A DNA stretch of 64,000 bases, taken from Phymatolithon calcareum. Its lineage: Eukaryota; Rhodophyta; Florideophyceae; Hapalidiales. The stretch lies in contig OZ345354.1 in assembly GCA_977006965.1 (NCBI GenBank), positions 1,302,001 through 1,366,000 on the forward strand, read 5' to 3'. This document shows, piece after piece, positions 31,668 to 41,530 of the stretch. Position 1 is the stretch's first letter. Each line of letters begins with the position of its first letter. The notes beneath the pieces were generated by a model. The model saw nothing but the letters and a program-made list of their open reading frames with translations. It did not search any database and was not told the origin of the DNA. The position numbers were made by a program, and so were the translations under genes.

Positions 31668-32591
31668 CTAGTTTGTATCGCCTGTGCGGCGCGCAACGAT
31701 CCCCACTCTCTTGCTTTCCGCACCATTTTGCGAGGTTTGGACGGCCTTCTCCACGTCGGCGAGGAAGAGACGTAGCTCTTTTGCCACAATGAAAGCAGCA
31801 CAGCCAGCGATACGCTCATGCAACTCACTCAACGGACTGTTCCCCTCTTTTATTTGCGGGACGACGCCCTCCAAAACACCCACACAGATGCCGTTTTCCA
31901 GGATGACCGGCCCCCCACACATACCCATTTCACACTCATCGTTTCCGGTATTGACAAACACCCGCGGCCCATCTGAAGCAACGACTTCGCCGTCAACGGC
32001 GGTCGGAACGACACCGTCCGCTCCATTCTCGCCGCGCAGTACATGTCCGTGAATGCTAACAGTCGCATTTTCAGGGACTGACCCGTCGAGCAATTGCAGC
32101 ACAGGCGTTTTGCCGTGTTCGGGGACTCGAAAGGCCGCCACGTCTAACTGAGCGTCTGCGAAGCCTTCACGCAGCGGCGCAACCATCAGATTGTCGAGGA
32201 CTTCTCTACGGCCGCACGCGCTTCTGCGCTGCAGGCGGCTCTCACAATGCGCGTCTTTCACGTGATCCAGAAAGTCTGCTGCAAAATAGCGGCGCCACCG
32301 ATGCGGGGCCGCAACGTGCGCACTGAGCAGACCGAACAGACCGCCGCCCGGTGCACGCGTTAGAAATGCCGATCCCTGCGCAAGCACCTCGTGTTCTGCC
32401 TGACGCATGAAACGAGGAAAATCGAACGCATCAGATCAGGTTTCCACGTGACAGACATTTGGACGACGGGATCGAGTGCTTACCATGCCCTGTTCAGGGA
32501 CGCGGAACCATGTTGAATGTGCAAGCGCCGCATGAGGACGAGGACTGGACAAAACTGTAGTGCTCAAGCGGCGCAGCCCGAGCACAGGCAT
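31668..32591 (-). CDS. Trypsin-fold protein with Cys at the nucleophile position, organelle presequence
   Basis: The ORF 31668-32408 lacks a proper start. Splicing a 36-codon exon (32591-32484) to 32399-31668 across an 84-nt GTAAGC ... CGTCAG intron (phase 0) gives 279 residues. The first exon, MPVLGLRRLSTTVLSS, is Arg/Ser-rich and lacks acidic residues at its start, like a mitochondrial presequence. The body fits the chymotrypsin fold: LLSAHVAAP (His64), QLDVAAF (Asp122) and GMCGGPV (Cys197) in place of GDSGGP, followed by GVLEGVVP. So either a cysteine-type peptidase or an inactive homologue. Triad positions are by motif only; no close family is recalled. Confidence 0.78.
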
Positions 32592-33004
32592 TGTAAGGCC
32601 TCGATGACCACGCAGCGTCGGTAGAATGGATATAGCTTCACCCCCAGAATTCCAATGTTGAGCGGAATATCAATGAAAAAATGCAAAAAGCTAAATTTTT
32701 ATGATTTTTGCGCAGTTTCCACAACTCATGATACCTCGGCAGCGAGCACGATGACAACGACGATGACCGCCGTGAGGACAATTTTCTTCTCTGTCACCGA
32801 TGGGGAGATCCGTCGACCACATGCCCAATCCTTGCGCCTGCCTATGCATATCTACCAGTGCGACGTAGTCTCGCGCAACAGCGTTGGGAGCACGAATAAT
32901 GAGCACGGCGATGACCGCTGACTGGGAAAGAGTGTCCACCAACCGGTCATGACAAATGCCCAAACCGGACGTGCACTATGAGCCAGTGTCCGCGCCAGCC
33001 GATA
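32592..33004. repeat. Degenerate repeats of the TMEM222 3' end
   Basis: Around 32737, 32885 and 33025 similar segments recur at spacings of about 135-150 bp (GGCAGCGAGCACGATGAC; GAGCACGGCGATGACCGC; GGCAGCGAGTACGATGAA). The third lies in the last coding codons of the neighbouring TMEM222-like gene. The others are downstream of its stop and encode no complete protein. Confidence 0.5.
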
Positions 33005-33604
33005 TCATGTGAGTAACGCTGGGAGTGAGGCAGCGAGTACGATGAACACGGCGATGACAACAGTCGGCAAAATGGTATGTATAGCAGCAGAGGAGGAAAC
33101 CCAGCGGCCGTGAAACCACAGAGCGGCCCAGACTCGAAGCATGTTCCAATCTTCGCGTCCGTCATAGCGCATCTCATTTAGTGTGCGGGCAACGTGTGAA
33201 TGACAGTTTTCAGTTACAATTCTATGCATTCGACCCTCGTATATTCTGGCTGTCCGTGCCACCGCAGCGTCGTACACCGCCACTGTCGCGACCTCTTCTG
33301 ATGATGTGTCTGTGACGATTCCAACACGCAACGGATCCAGGCGCCAGACCCGCTTTGGTGGGCCGCACATAAACTTTCCGGAAGTTACCTGCGCGGACGT
33401 TATATTTGGTCAGTCACCAGTCTGGCGGTCTCTCGTCCGCGCACCGCATTCCCTGGTGTTGCATACCGTGTACGGCCCGCTAAAGTCACGGATAACGCCG
33501 GCGGAATCGGCAATCCCGACGTGCCCGATGGTCGGCAGTAGCGCCGAAACGACCGGCAGGGTAGTCCAGACTACTCCAAATTTGTGCTTCTCTATCTCAT
33601 CCAT
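33005..33604 (-). CDS. TMEM222/RTE1 family membrane protein (DUF778)
   Basis: Two exons: 33604-33467 and 33388-33005. The 78-nt intron runs GTATGC to GCGCAG, phase 0; the product has 173 residues. Family hallmarks: [20 protein letters not shown] followed by [13 protein letters not shown] in exon 1, and [12 protein letters not shown] and the conserved Cys/His segment ENCHSH (106-111) in exon 2. The last 25 residues form a membrane helix ([17 protein letters not shown]). In plants RTE1 acts at the Golgi/ER on the ethylene receptor ETR1; animal TMEM222 is a membrane protein of unclear role, so the function here is unknown. It shares a 568-bp divergent promoter region with Mo25. Confidence 0.93.
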
Positions 33605-34172
33605 GGCAATCCTTGCGGGGCAGCATACAAGCCGAGTACAGTAGTTCTTGGCCGATAAATTCTCTTCGACTCGGAGGAATACCGACTTTGCCGAGGTGGA
33701 ATACAGGCGTGCGAAACATCATCAAAAAGCAGGATCTTGCATGCAGTGGTTTTTTCGATTTACGCGTGTTCTTAATCCAAAAAGAAGTTTCATATGCGCA
33801 GAGGAATAGAAGGAAGGAAGATAATTATAGGCGAAAAATAATTGAAAAAATCACTTGTAGATTTGGTTTTATGCTTCGCGGAGGCAATCAACTAAACTAA
33901 ATTTTGGGTCAAAAAAAGCGGAAGAATTTTATTCTAAGAAACAAGAATTTTGGGCTCGTTTGCACGGTTCATCTGTGCATACACTCCCCCTCTCCGTGCC
34001 ACCAAGCACTCCTCCCTCCCTGCCGCACCCTCACGCATCTGAAATATTCCAGACCTGCACCCTAACGCCATCTACGGCACCCCCCGCACGCGCGCATCCG
34101 CGCCGTAGCGCCGATCGATCAAGCATCCGCGCACATCAGGTGCGCCCACGGCAACGTTGACGTCCTGCAATC
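33605..34172. promoter_or_regulatory. Divergent promoter region of TMEM222 and Mo25 genes
   Basis: 568 bp without a credible gene. The part near Mo25 (33975-34090) is C-rich with CTCCCTCC-type pyrimidine runs on the coding strand. No defined element can be named. Confidence 0.35.
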
Positions 34173-35264
34173 ATGATGGGTCTGTTCGGGCGGCCGCGCC
34201 GCTCGGCCGCGGATGTCACTCGAGCGCTACGTGACGCCCTTCGTGATGGTCGCACGGCCCTGAAGTCACCTGACGAATGTGTGCGCAAGCGCTCCTCAGA
34301 CGATATCTCGCGCGCGTTACATGCCGTCAAAGAGATGCTTTTCGCGGAAGCCAACGGTGCATCAAAGTCTGGGACGGTCTCTCCGCCGCCGGCGACGTCG
34401 AGCACAAATAACGTGGCGGAACTTGTGGGTATTGCTCGCAAAACTGATCTTCTGCTCGTGCTGGCGGGCAGTCTTGAGCTTATGGAGTTTGAGGCCAGGA
34501 AAGATGCTGTACAGGTGTTCAATAACTTGTTACGACGGGGACTGAGTGATTCGCGTTCAACTGATGCGGAGAATGCGTCGCAACCTACTCGTATTGCTTT
34601 GGATGCGAAGCAGATGATGGAAGTGCTGGTTGAGGGGTACGATAACGCGGAAATTGCGCTTAATTGCGGGGCGATGCTGCGTGAGTGTGTGCGCAGTGAG
34701 GCGATGGCGCGTGTGCTGGTGGACAGCGCGAAATTCTGGCGTTTCTTTGATCTCGTCGAGTTGAGCGATTTTGATGTTGCTAGTGATGCCTTTGCGAGTT
34801 TTAAGGAGATTTTGACGCGGCATGTTGTCGTAGCCGCGTCATTTATGGAGCGCAATCTCGATCAGTTTGTCACATCGTATAACAATCTTCTGCGCAGTCA
34901 AAACTATGTGACGCGCAGACAGAGTTTGAAACTTCTCAGCGAGATGCTTGTGGTGCGTGCCAATTTCAAGATTATGACGAGTTACATTGCGTCGGCGACC
35001 AACCTGCGTCTTATCATGAATCTACTTCTAGATCAGAGGAAGAACATCCAGTTTGAGGCATTCCATGTCTTCAAAGTGTTTGTGGCTAACCCGAAGAAGA
35101 CGGCCGATGTGCGGCAGATTTTGCTGAAAAATAAGGAGCGTCTGCTGTCGTATCTTAATGACTTCCTCAGTGACCGGCCGGACGAACAGTTCCATGTGGA
35201 TCGTAACCTGATCCTGGATGAAATTCGCGCATTAGCTGCCAACCCGGAGTCTACCCCTGTCTGA
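34173..35264 (+). CDS. Mo25/CAB39 scaffold protein
   Basis: A single exon of 363 residues with two adjacent ATGs at the start. Mo25 is a helical-repeat (armadillo-like) cytosolic scaffold that, in animals and fungi, activates LKB1-STRAD and GCK-type kinases in polarity and division control. Conserved family stretches seen: MMGLFGRPRR at the N-terminus, EIALNCGAMLRECVR, FDVASDAFASFKEILTRH, VTRRQSLKLLSEML and NIQFEAFHVFKVFVANP near the C-terminus. Length matches the family (about 340). A Ser/Pro-rich insert at residues 65-85 is unusual. Rab7 follows in the same direction after about 410 bp. Confidence 0.95.
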   Translation: MMGLFGRPRRSAADVTRALRDALRDGRTALKSPDECVRKRSSDDISRALHAVKEMLFAEANGASKSGTVSPPPATSSTNNVAELVGIARKTDLLLVLAGSLELMEFEARKDAVQVFNNLLRRGLSDSRSTDAENASQPTRIALDAKQMMEVLVEGYDNAEIALNCGAMLRECVRSEAMARVLVDSAKFWRFFDLVELSDFDVASDAFASFKEILTRHVVVAASFMERNLDQFVTSYNNLLRSQNYVTRRQSLKLLSEMLVVRANFKIMTSYIASATNLRLIMNLLLDQRKNIQFEAFHVFKVFVANPKKTADVRQILLKNKERLLSYLNDFLSDRPDEQFHVDRNLILDEIRALAANPESTPV

Positions 35265-35677
35265 TTATGCCCCGGTGTCTGGCATGTTGCGCAAGAAAAT
35301 TTGGTGTGGCTGCAACGGATGGCATATTCGCAAGGGTGTTGCAGCCGCTGTACAACAGAAAACTTTTTAGAATACAAAAACAAAAAAGTAAAACCACTCC
35401 TGCTTCTACAGTACAGTACAGTACAGTATACTATCTTTTGCGTCCCCCAGAATTCAGGCTTACAGTAGTAATCATTCCATGTCATGGCCAGCAGGGCCCC
35501 CGGCTCTTTGTACTCTCAATCCTCAAAAAGGTTTGTCCATTGCGCTCTATCGTCCCAACGACAAACGCATCTCGCCCGTCGCAATTCCGCTTGGAGCGTC
35601 GACGCGCTGCAGACCTGCGCTTGCGCTTAGCCCGCACGCGCATTGGAGCTTCTCTGCGTCGCCTTGCATCTGTCATC

Positions 35678-36559
35678 ATGCAGACGTCACGCCCGAAACT
35701 TCTGAAAATCGTCATCCTTGGCGAAAGCGGGTATGCACATCCACGTCTCTTTCCACAGCTGCGCTGCCGATTAGAAGCTTAAGTGAATCCGAACTAACAC
35801 ATCTTTTCGCTCCGTTGCGCACAGAGTCGGTAAGACCTCGCTTATGGACCGATACGTGAACCAAAGGTTCTCTCAGCAGTACAAGGCTACCATTGGCGCC
35901 GATTTCCTCACGAAGGATATCTCCATCGATTCGAAGCCGGTCAACATGCAGATTTGGGATACTGCAGGACAAGAGAGGTACCAGAGCCTAGGTAGCGCGT
36001 TCTATCGCGGAGCAGATGCGTGCATTCTGGTGTACGATATGACGGATGCTCGTTCATTCGAAGCGCTCGACTCATGGCGTGATGAGTTTCTCATCTCTGC
36101 GGCTCCGCGAGACCCCGACTCATTCCCGTTTGTCGTGTTGGGAAATAAGGTCGACGTTGTCGACCGTGCACGAGCTGTTCAAACGCGCCGCGCTGTGGAG
36201 TGGTGTGAGGCGAAGGGTTCGCCGCCTCTCCCCCTTTTCGAAACTTCCGCGGTCACCGACCTTAACGTCGAGGCTGCGTTCCGTGCTGCGGCCCAGACCG
36301 CGCTCAAGCGCGGGGAACTTGACGACGATGAATTGTACGTTGGCGTTTCGCGTTATCATCTTTGCGTTTCGATTTTACTTGCGATGCGAAGCAAGACCCG
36401 TGCGAAACATATCCGTTCCGTTTGGATTTTTATGGTCATGCTGACTTGACTATGTTTTGTTTCCTTCTTTTACGATGATGCCTTTTTGCGTGTCCTAGCA
36501 TCCCGCCGGACAAGGTCGAAATAAACCGTAAACAAGTTGAGGATTCTTGCGCGTGCTAA
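35678..36559 (+). CDS. RAB7: Rab7 small GTPase (late endosome/vacuole traffic)
   Basis: Three exons: 35678-35730, 35825-36334 and 36499-36559. Introns are 94 nt (GTATGC ... CACAG, phase 2) and 164 nt (GTACGT ... CCTAG, phase 2). The product has 207 residues, the usual Rab7 length. Seen: P-loop GESGVGKTS spanning the first junction, switch [36 protein letters not shown], and the C-terminal CAC prenylation signal that appears only with exon 3. FLTKD and [13 protein letters not shown] single out Rab7 among Rabs. It directs late-endosome to vacuole fusion. An unspliced reading of exon 2 would run into intron sequence and lose the lipid anchor. Confidence 0.95.
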
Positions 36560-37296
36560 CCTTTTTCGTTTTTTGTATTTTGTCGCTTTGTAGGAGGGAA
36601 TATGAGTTTCGAATAAACTATACAAGTTGCTCTCTATTTTTCGCTCTACGCCATCCTCGTCTTTTTCGTGACTTGGCTTTCCACTGGACGAGAAGCCAGA
36701 GCTGCCGGTCACAGAGGGCTCAGAACGAGTTAGTTCTACCAATGCAAGTGCAGGACTTGCATGTAACTGAACTGGGCCACCAGGTTCTTGCGGAGGATGC
36801 TTGTAACGTGTTTGACTACCTCTGGATACAATTATTCTGTGCTGCACACCCAAGTCTGTCTAGGCAGCAGCTCTCACACGGGCGGCCTTTCCTCCGTAGT
36901 TCCCATTTTATCATAGTTCTCCGATTTATCGACAAGTGCCCAACTATGTGCATGTGTTAGCACCGTGGAATAGAGCCTTGATCTCACGGTTGGCAGTCGA
37001 TTTAGAATGTGGATATTCCATGTCCGCGGGTGTTTGTCTCATCGGCACGTCCTGCTTGCATTGACGTTTCCTGCTCTGAAGCATGCTGGCACTCAACAAA
37101 CGATTGGCGTTTCATCATACACATAAAGTCCGATCCTGCTTCTGCGGCAACCGCGTTCACCGAGGTATCGCCTCATTTAGATCTACCTCCGTTCTCCAAA
37201 GCGCTTGCGCTCGCGACTCGCTCCGATTCCTGTCTTCGGATTCCGGGCCCATCTGCTACTCCTAAACCCTCCGTCATAGATAATGCCGCTCCACTC
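36560..37296. other. No recognisable feature
   Basis: Two ORFs (36547-36960 and 37009-37356, plus) show no domain and run into repeats. Treated as non-coding. Confidence 0.35.
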
Positions 37297-37920
37297 ATTT
37301 ATTCCTTCATTTTTGCCTTTTCCCCTAATGGGGCTAGCAGCGATTCGAGGGTCTAAGTTTCTTCCATTCTATCCTATCTTTAGCGAGTTCGACTGCGGCT
37401 TTAACGTCTCGTCCAGGTACGTTACCAAAGAGTGATTCTGGCGTTGGTCTGACTGCAGCATCTGGTGGACCAGGCTGCGCTCGTCCATTCTAAGAATGTG
37501 TCCAAGCCAGTTCCATCGTAGGTCTCTGGCCCGCATCACCACGTCGACGGTGGGTGTCCTGGCTTCGTCGGCTATTGGTCTCTCCGTTATTCTCGATAGC
37601 ATCTTAGCACCTGTTATCTTGAGTTTCTTCCGCACTGATTCTGTCAGCTTCCATGATTCACAGCCGTATAGCAGAGTTGATAAGACAGAGAAGCCAAAAA
37701 GACAGAGCCGTAGACTTTGAGTAGTTTCCCATCGGTCAGAATCCGTTTGAGGTCTTGAAAGCGGGACCAGGCAATTTCGACGCGGTGGTTGACAGGGACT
37801 AGGGGTGCCACTCCACTTGCCCTGTTCTCCAAGGATGTCTGGAGCGGTGATATTCTTCGCTCCCACTTCCTTGCCAAGAGGGTTGACCGAGAAGCACTGT
37901 TTACGCAGAATCCCACACTA
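37297..37920 (-). mobile_element. RTE-type LINE fragment, 3' end
   Basis: The minus-strand frame 37369-37866 has the RTE/CR1-like C-terminal signature: LLYGCESWKLT, then R-rich text and DLRWNWLGHILRMDERSL. Just upstream a second frame carries VNHRVEIAWSRFQDLK, the preceding RTE segment, so a frameshift lies near 37750. The 3' end reads GGGGAAAAGGC followed by a tail of ATGAA-like repeats. About 620 bp remain. It separates Rab7 from the zinc-finger gene. Confidence 0.88.
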
Positions 37921-38515
37921 TGATAAATGGTCGTACTCAGAACTATCTCCAGCTATTTGCGGTTGAACTTGTCGGCCTTCGTGCATAGTAATATCTTTAG
38001 ATCTTGCATCCATGGTCTTTCAATTCGATCGATCATGGAGCCGCCCGGTAGCTGCGGACGGCCTCTCCACTACGGAGAGTTACAGGCGGAAAAGACGCCA
38101 AGAAGCGCTCTCAAGCGAACGACTCAAAGCTCAGGAAGTGGAATCAAATGAAGCCTTCTAGACGTGCTAGCCTCATAGGGGAATAAAACAATCATCCTCG
38201 TCATCAGCAATATCTCCATTATACACCCATCGCTCAGATCTACAACGTCGACAAGGGCAGCATTACAAACTCAATATGGAAACAAGATGCGGAATTCCCG
38301 ATGGACCACAGAGTTTAATCTTCTTTTTTGTGGCCAGGTTTTGTAGCCCTTCAATATCCGCTCTCCACAAGAAAAACAGGACGGCACGCTACTGCACGCT
38401 AGTACAATTCCAGCTGCCCATGACGAGTCTACCAACAGCAACTTGTTCAGCACATGTCCGTCGAAGGTGGCAAACTGATGCTCGAAACCAATGTGGAAGA
38501 AGGTTCCAGCTCCTG
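37921..38515. other. No recognisable feature
   Basis: Small unsupported ORFs. The terminator of the 38516-38986 gene should lie near 38450-38515. Confidence 0.3.
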
Positions 38516-38986
38516 TTAGTCGTCAAAAAGAAACGGCAAATACGGGGCTGGTGTCTTGCTTGCATCCTTCAAGTTCGCGCGCTCACCAGAAGCTTCATTA
38601 TTGTTTTCCGACTTCTGTAAAGCAAGCCTTTTCCATTTGGCATCTTTCTGCCACACATTGCGAAGCTTTCGGGCATCCACAGGATTGTCGATAAAAAAAT
38701 GATACGGCTTGTCACGGCGACGACGAGGGCGGTTCTGGGGCTGACCAATCTTAGCAATGCGTTTCTTCCGATCCTCCGGGCTCTCCACTTGAAAAGTGCA
38801 GAAACAGTCCCTAGAACAAAATAAGTCACCCTTATACGACCGAATTATTTCATCGCGGAGACGGTTAGTTATTCCGCGCTCACAAAGCTTGCAGCACGCG
38901 AATGGTCCCTCAGGTTGCGTTGAGTTAACTTCAAAATTAGATTTCGCGAGCACATGGTGGTTGAACCATGGCAAAGGCGAAGTCAT
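38516..38986 (-). CDS. FLZ-like zinc-finger protein
   Basis: 156 residues. Residues 31-63 contain C-x2-C (Cys32, Cys35), then YKGDLFCSRDC with Cys57 and Cys61. This matches the arrangement of the plant FLZ (DUF581) finger, C-x2-C ... Y-R-G-D-x-x-F-C-S-x-x-C; in plants FLZ proteins dock SnRK1 kinase. MYM/TRASH-type fingers are an alternative. The region after it is very basic (RKKRIAKIGQPQNRPRRRR) and may be a nuclear signal. The tail LPYLPFLFDD-like end is acidic/hydrophobic. No intron is needed; upstream coding cannot be excluded. Confidence 0.55.
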   Translation of the reverse strand: MTSPLPWFNHHVLAKSNFEVNSTQPEGPFACCKLCERGITNRLRDEIIRSYKGDLFCSRDCFCTFQVESPEDRKKRIAKIGQPQNRPRRRRDKPYHFFIDNPVDARKLRNVWQKDAKWKRLALQKSENNNEASGERANLKDASKTPAPYLPFLFDD

Positions 38987-39264
38987 TTCGAAACGAGTTC
39001 CTGGTGTTGATGTGAAATAGTTGTTGACCCAGTTTCAGATTTATGGGGCTTGCTCTCTTGCGATCGGGCGTGGGATTTGCTTCTTTACAGAGCTGAGAGT
39101 TGCCGCAGCTTGGACAGCTCTGCACGCAGGCGCTCTTTTCGGAATTGATGGACCAAGTGAAGTCGACATTAGCGTTTGAACTTTTCTTGATTAGTTTATG
39201 CGCGTCAGTCGGAGCGGACGCGGTTCTTCTCCTTGCTGCTGTGCTCTGGATAGGAGAAGTTGGC

Positions 39265-39808
39265 TCAGGATTTTTCAGGATGGGCTTTTATGGCTGAGAT
39301 GTTGATTGAGTGTGCGGAAGGCCGAATGTCATGGAAGTATACCATAAACACAGGGTGGAGTTTAGATGCGGAATTTATTCTCTGCTTCGTGTCACGAAAA
39401 GAAGCACTGATATACAGAGATCCCTTTGGAGGTTTTTGGCGACGAGCAGGAGCGAAAGACCTAATTTGACGAACCAGTTCTGAAACAGCCATTTTTGGAG
39501 CACTGCCGTTGCACAAACCACCAATAGCTGCACCTAAATATGTAATGCAGCAAATTGAGTGCCCAACTGCTCTCGCACCACGAAATGCTCGCCTGTGGTA
39601 GTCAGTCATTCTAAGTACTGCATTAGAACCAAAAGAACCCAAGAAAGGTGATCTTTCCCGGCTTTGTGCAGCGTTTCACCTCTTGGATGACTTCATTTTC
39701 ACGACACTTAACATTTCTATGAGTCGCCCGAATTGCAATCGAAAGGCAATCCAGGAAGAGTGCGGCATGTAATAGAATGGTGTGCGGCCAGCGTGGCCAT
39801 TCAATCAT
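39265..39808 (-). CDS. Uncharacterised ORFs, possibly one frameshifted or spliced gene
   Basis: Two minus-strand frames abut: 39808-39623 (MIEWPRWPHTILLHAALFLD, a hydrophobic start) and 39642-39265 (TDYHRRAFRGARAVGHSICC, then a small-residue hydrophobic stretch GAAIGGLCNG). They overlap in different phases around 39630. No family recognised. Could be a small membrane protein or repeat debris. Confidence 0.25.
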
Positions 39809-39819
39809 GATGGCAGCCT

Positions 39820-40178
39820 TTCGAAGGCCTACTTTTCATCCACATTGTCCTCCCCTTGGCGAGATGCAGGAGGGATTGCACGTCTAGGCCCACTACGTCG
39901 CCAGAAATTAGTCTCATTGTGTAGTTAGAGCATTGCAGCAGCACTTGGCGAAGTTGGCGACGCCCGTGGAACTCTCTAGACGGCTGAGACGATTGATAGA
40001 GAAGCTAAAGTTCCGCACAAGGCACACGAATGTCGTCGTGTAGAGATGTACCGGATGACTCGAGGGAAGCAGTTACGAGAGTACCTAGACGAATCTAGTC
40101 CAGGAACATCTTAGAGGCCTCCTACATGTTGAGAAAATACATATCTCAGATATCCTGCAATAAAAGAAAAAAAAGAAA
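39820..40178 (+). mobile_element. LINE 3' tail remnant
   Basis: It ends in CTGCAATAAAAGAAAAAAAAG (about 40155-40175), like the LINE tails at 5485-5504 and 51318-51338. The preceding text resembles a decayed LINE C-terminus, but no clear knuckle is left. Confidence 0.35.
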
Positions 40179-41530
40179 GGATCCTAATCAGGGCCTTGTG
40201 TGATCCGAGCGATAGCCCTGAGTAGACGACTAAACAAATCTACATATGTCTATGCAACCCCACTGCTGGAGGGCACGAGTTATCAGCACTTCCCCCGTTC
40301 CTATGTCCTGGCACCCAAAGCCCGACAACGTTAAGATCCATCCCCTGGGACACGCACCAACCGCCTTTAGCTTTAGGATCAGAGTCCTTCCATGTTGAGT
40401 TCAAGACCTTCTATATTATCAGCGAGACTGGGTGGCGAGCTCTCTTGGAGCCACGTCAACTCAACAAGTCCGACTTGGCGACAGCAATGACACGCGTGGC
40501 GTCGTAGATCTCATGGCGTACTATTCACTCGCCGGCTTGACTCGATGACGACCGGAATGGTATAAATGCCGATGAACAGCGAATAAGTACAACTCTTGCT
40601 TGCAGTGTCGGAGAATATCGCACTAAGCTTGCAAGCAGAAATGTACGGCCCTTCGCGCGAAAGCGGATCACGCGCAACCCCCATTCCCTGTACCAAGGCA
40701 CATAGTTCGAGTTGCATCGGGACAAGCTTGCGGTAGGAGGGCTTACGAGAGGTACGAGTGAGTTCACAGTGTCGTATCGGCCTAATGCGTACGGTACGGC
40801 GTCCCTTGTAGAATGTCATATTTAGTTGGAGGCAAACCAAGGGATCAATCAGTACTGGTGATGTCGATCCATCAATATACATGCGAAATATCCCACTCCC
40901 CGGAGAATCCGTCTTCCCCTGCAGTTGGTCGCGCACCTTGTCCGTCTGAGAACGCAAAAGTGTGTTTTGTCGAAAAGAAAAACAGGTGTGTCCATGTTCA
41001 CTGGTGGTTAGATGGACGTATGTGGGTTTACTTGCAGCTCTCGTTGTCTATTTAGAATGGGCAAGTATCGAAAAGCTGGTCCTGTACTGTCTTAGTAGTG
41101 TTACTGAGGCCTTTTAAGTCGCATTGCTTTTCTACTTCGTGTTCTTGGGGAAGATATCTTGGATTGCGTCGACCGCGCTTTGCAACCTGGATTCTCCTCG
41201 CTCTGAGAGGGATTGTTCAGACATGAGTATTGACGTCTCTTTTAGCACGTGATTGAGTGTGCGGTCTTCTGATCTCTCCTTCTCTTGATAGGGGCATGGG
41301 AAGAGATGAACAGGCAGTGGGTGCACAGGAGCCTGTGCTTCGCTTTCTTGAGACTGAGGAAGGGCGGGAGTTCGTTTCGCATGGGATGGGGAGGGAGCCT
41401 GCCTTCGCTGCCAGGCGGTAGCGCCGACAGGCAACGTTTACACTCCTCTATTCCATTTGCAGGATTATTTTTCTACCTAAGTTTCGGCGTCAACATGTCC
41501 TGCGAACGAATCCGTCGTGTTTCATAGCAG
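40179..41530. other. No supported gene
   Basis: A 148-codon minus-strand ORF (40511-40957, starting MRSQTDKVRDQL and containing LIDPLVCLQLNMTFYKG) has no recognised domain. The frames at 41132-41434 start only at TTG. Left unassigned. Confidence 0.25.

Noticed and set aside
35408-35431. Short ACAGT repeat between Mo25 and Rab7
   Set aside because: About four units; an ordinary microsatellite without evident function.
40511-40957. 148-codon minus-strand ORF
   Set aside because: No recognisable domain, overlapping alternative frame, no conserved neighbour.
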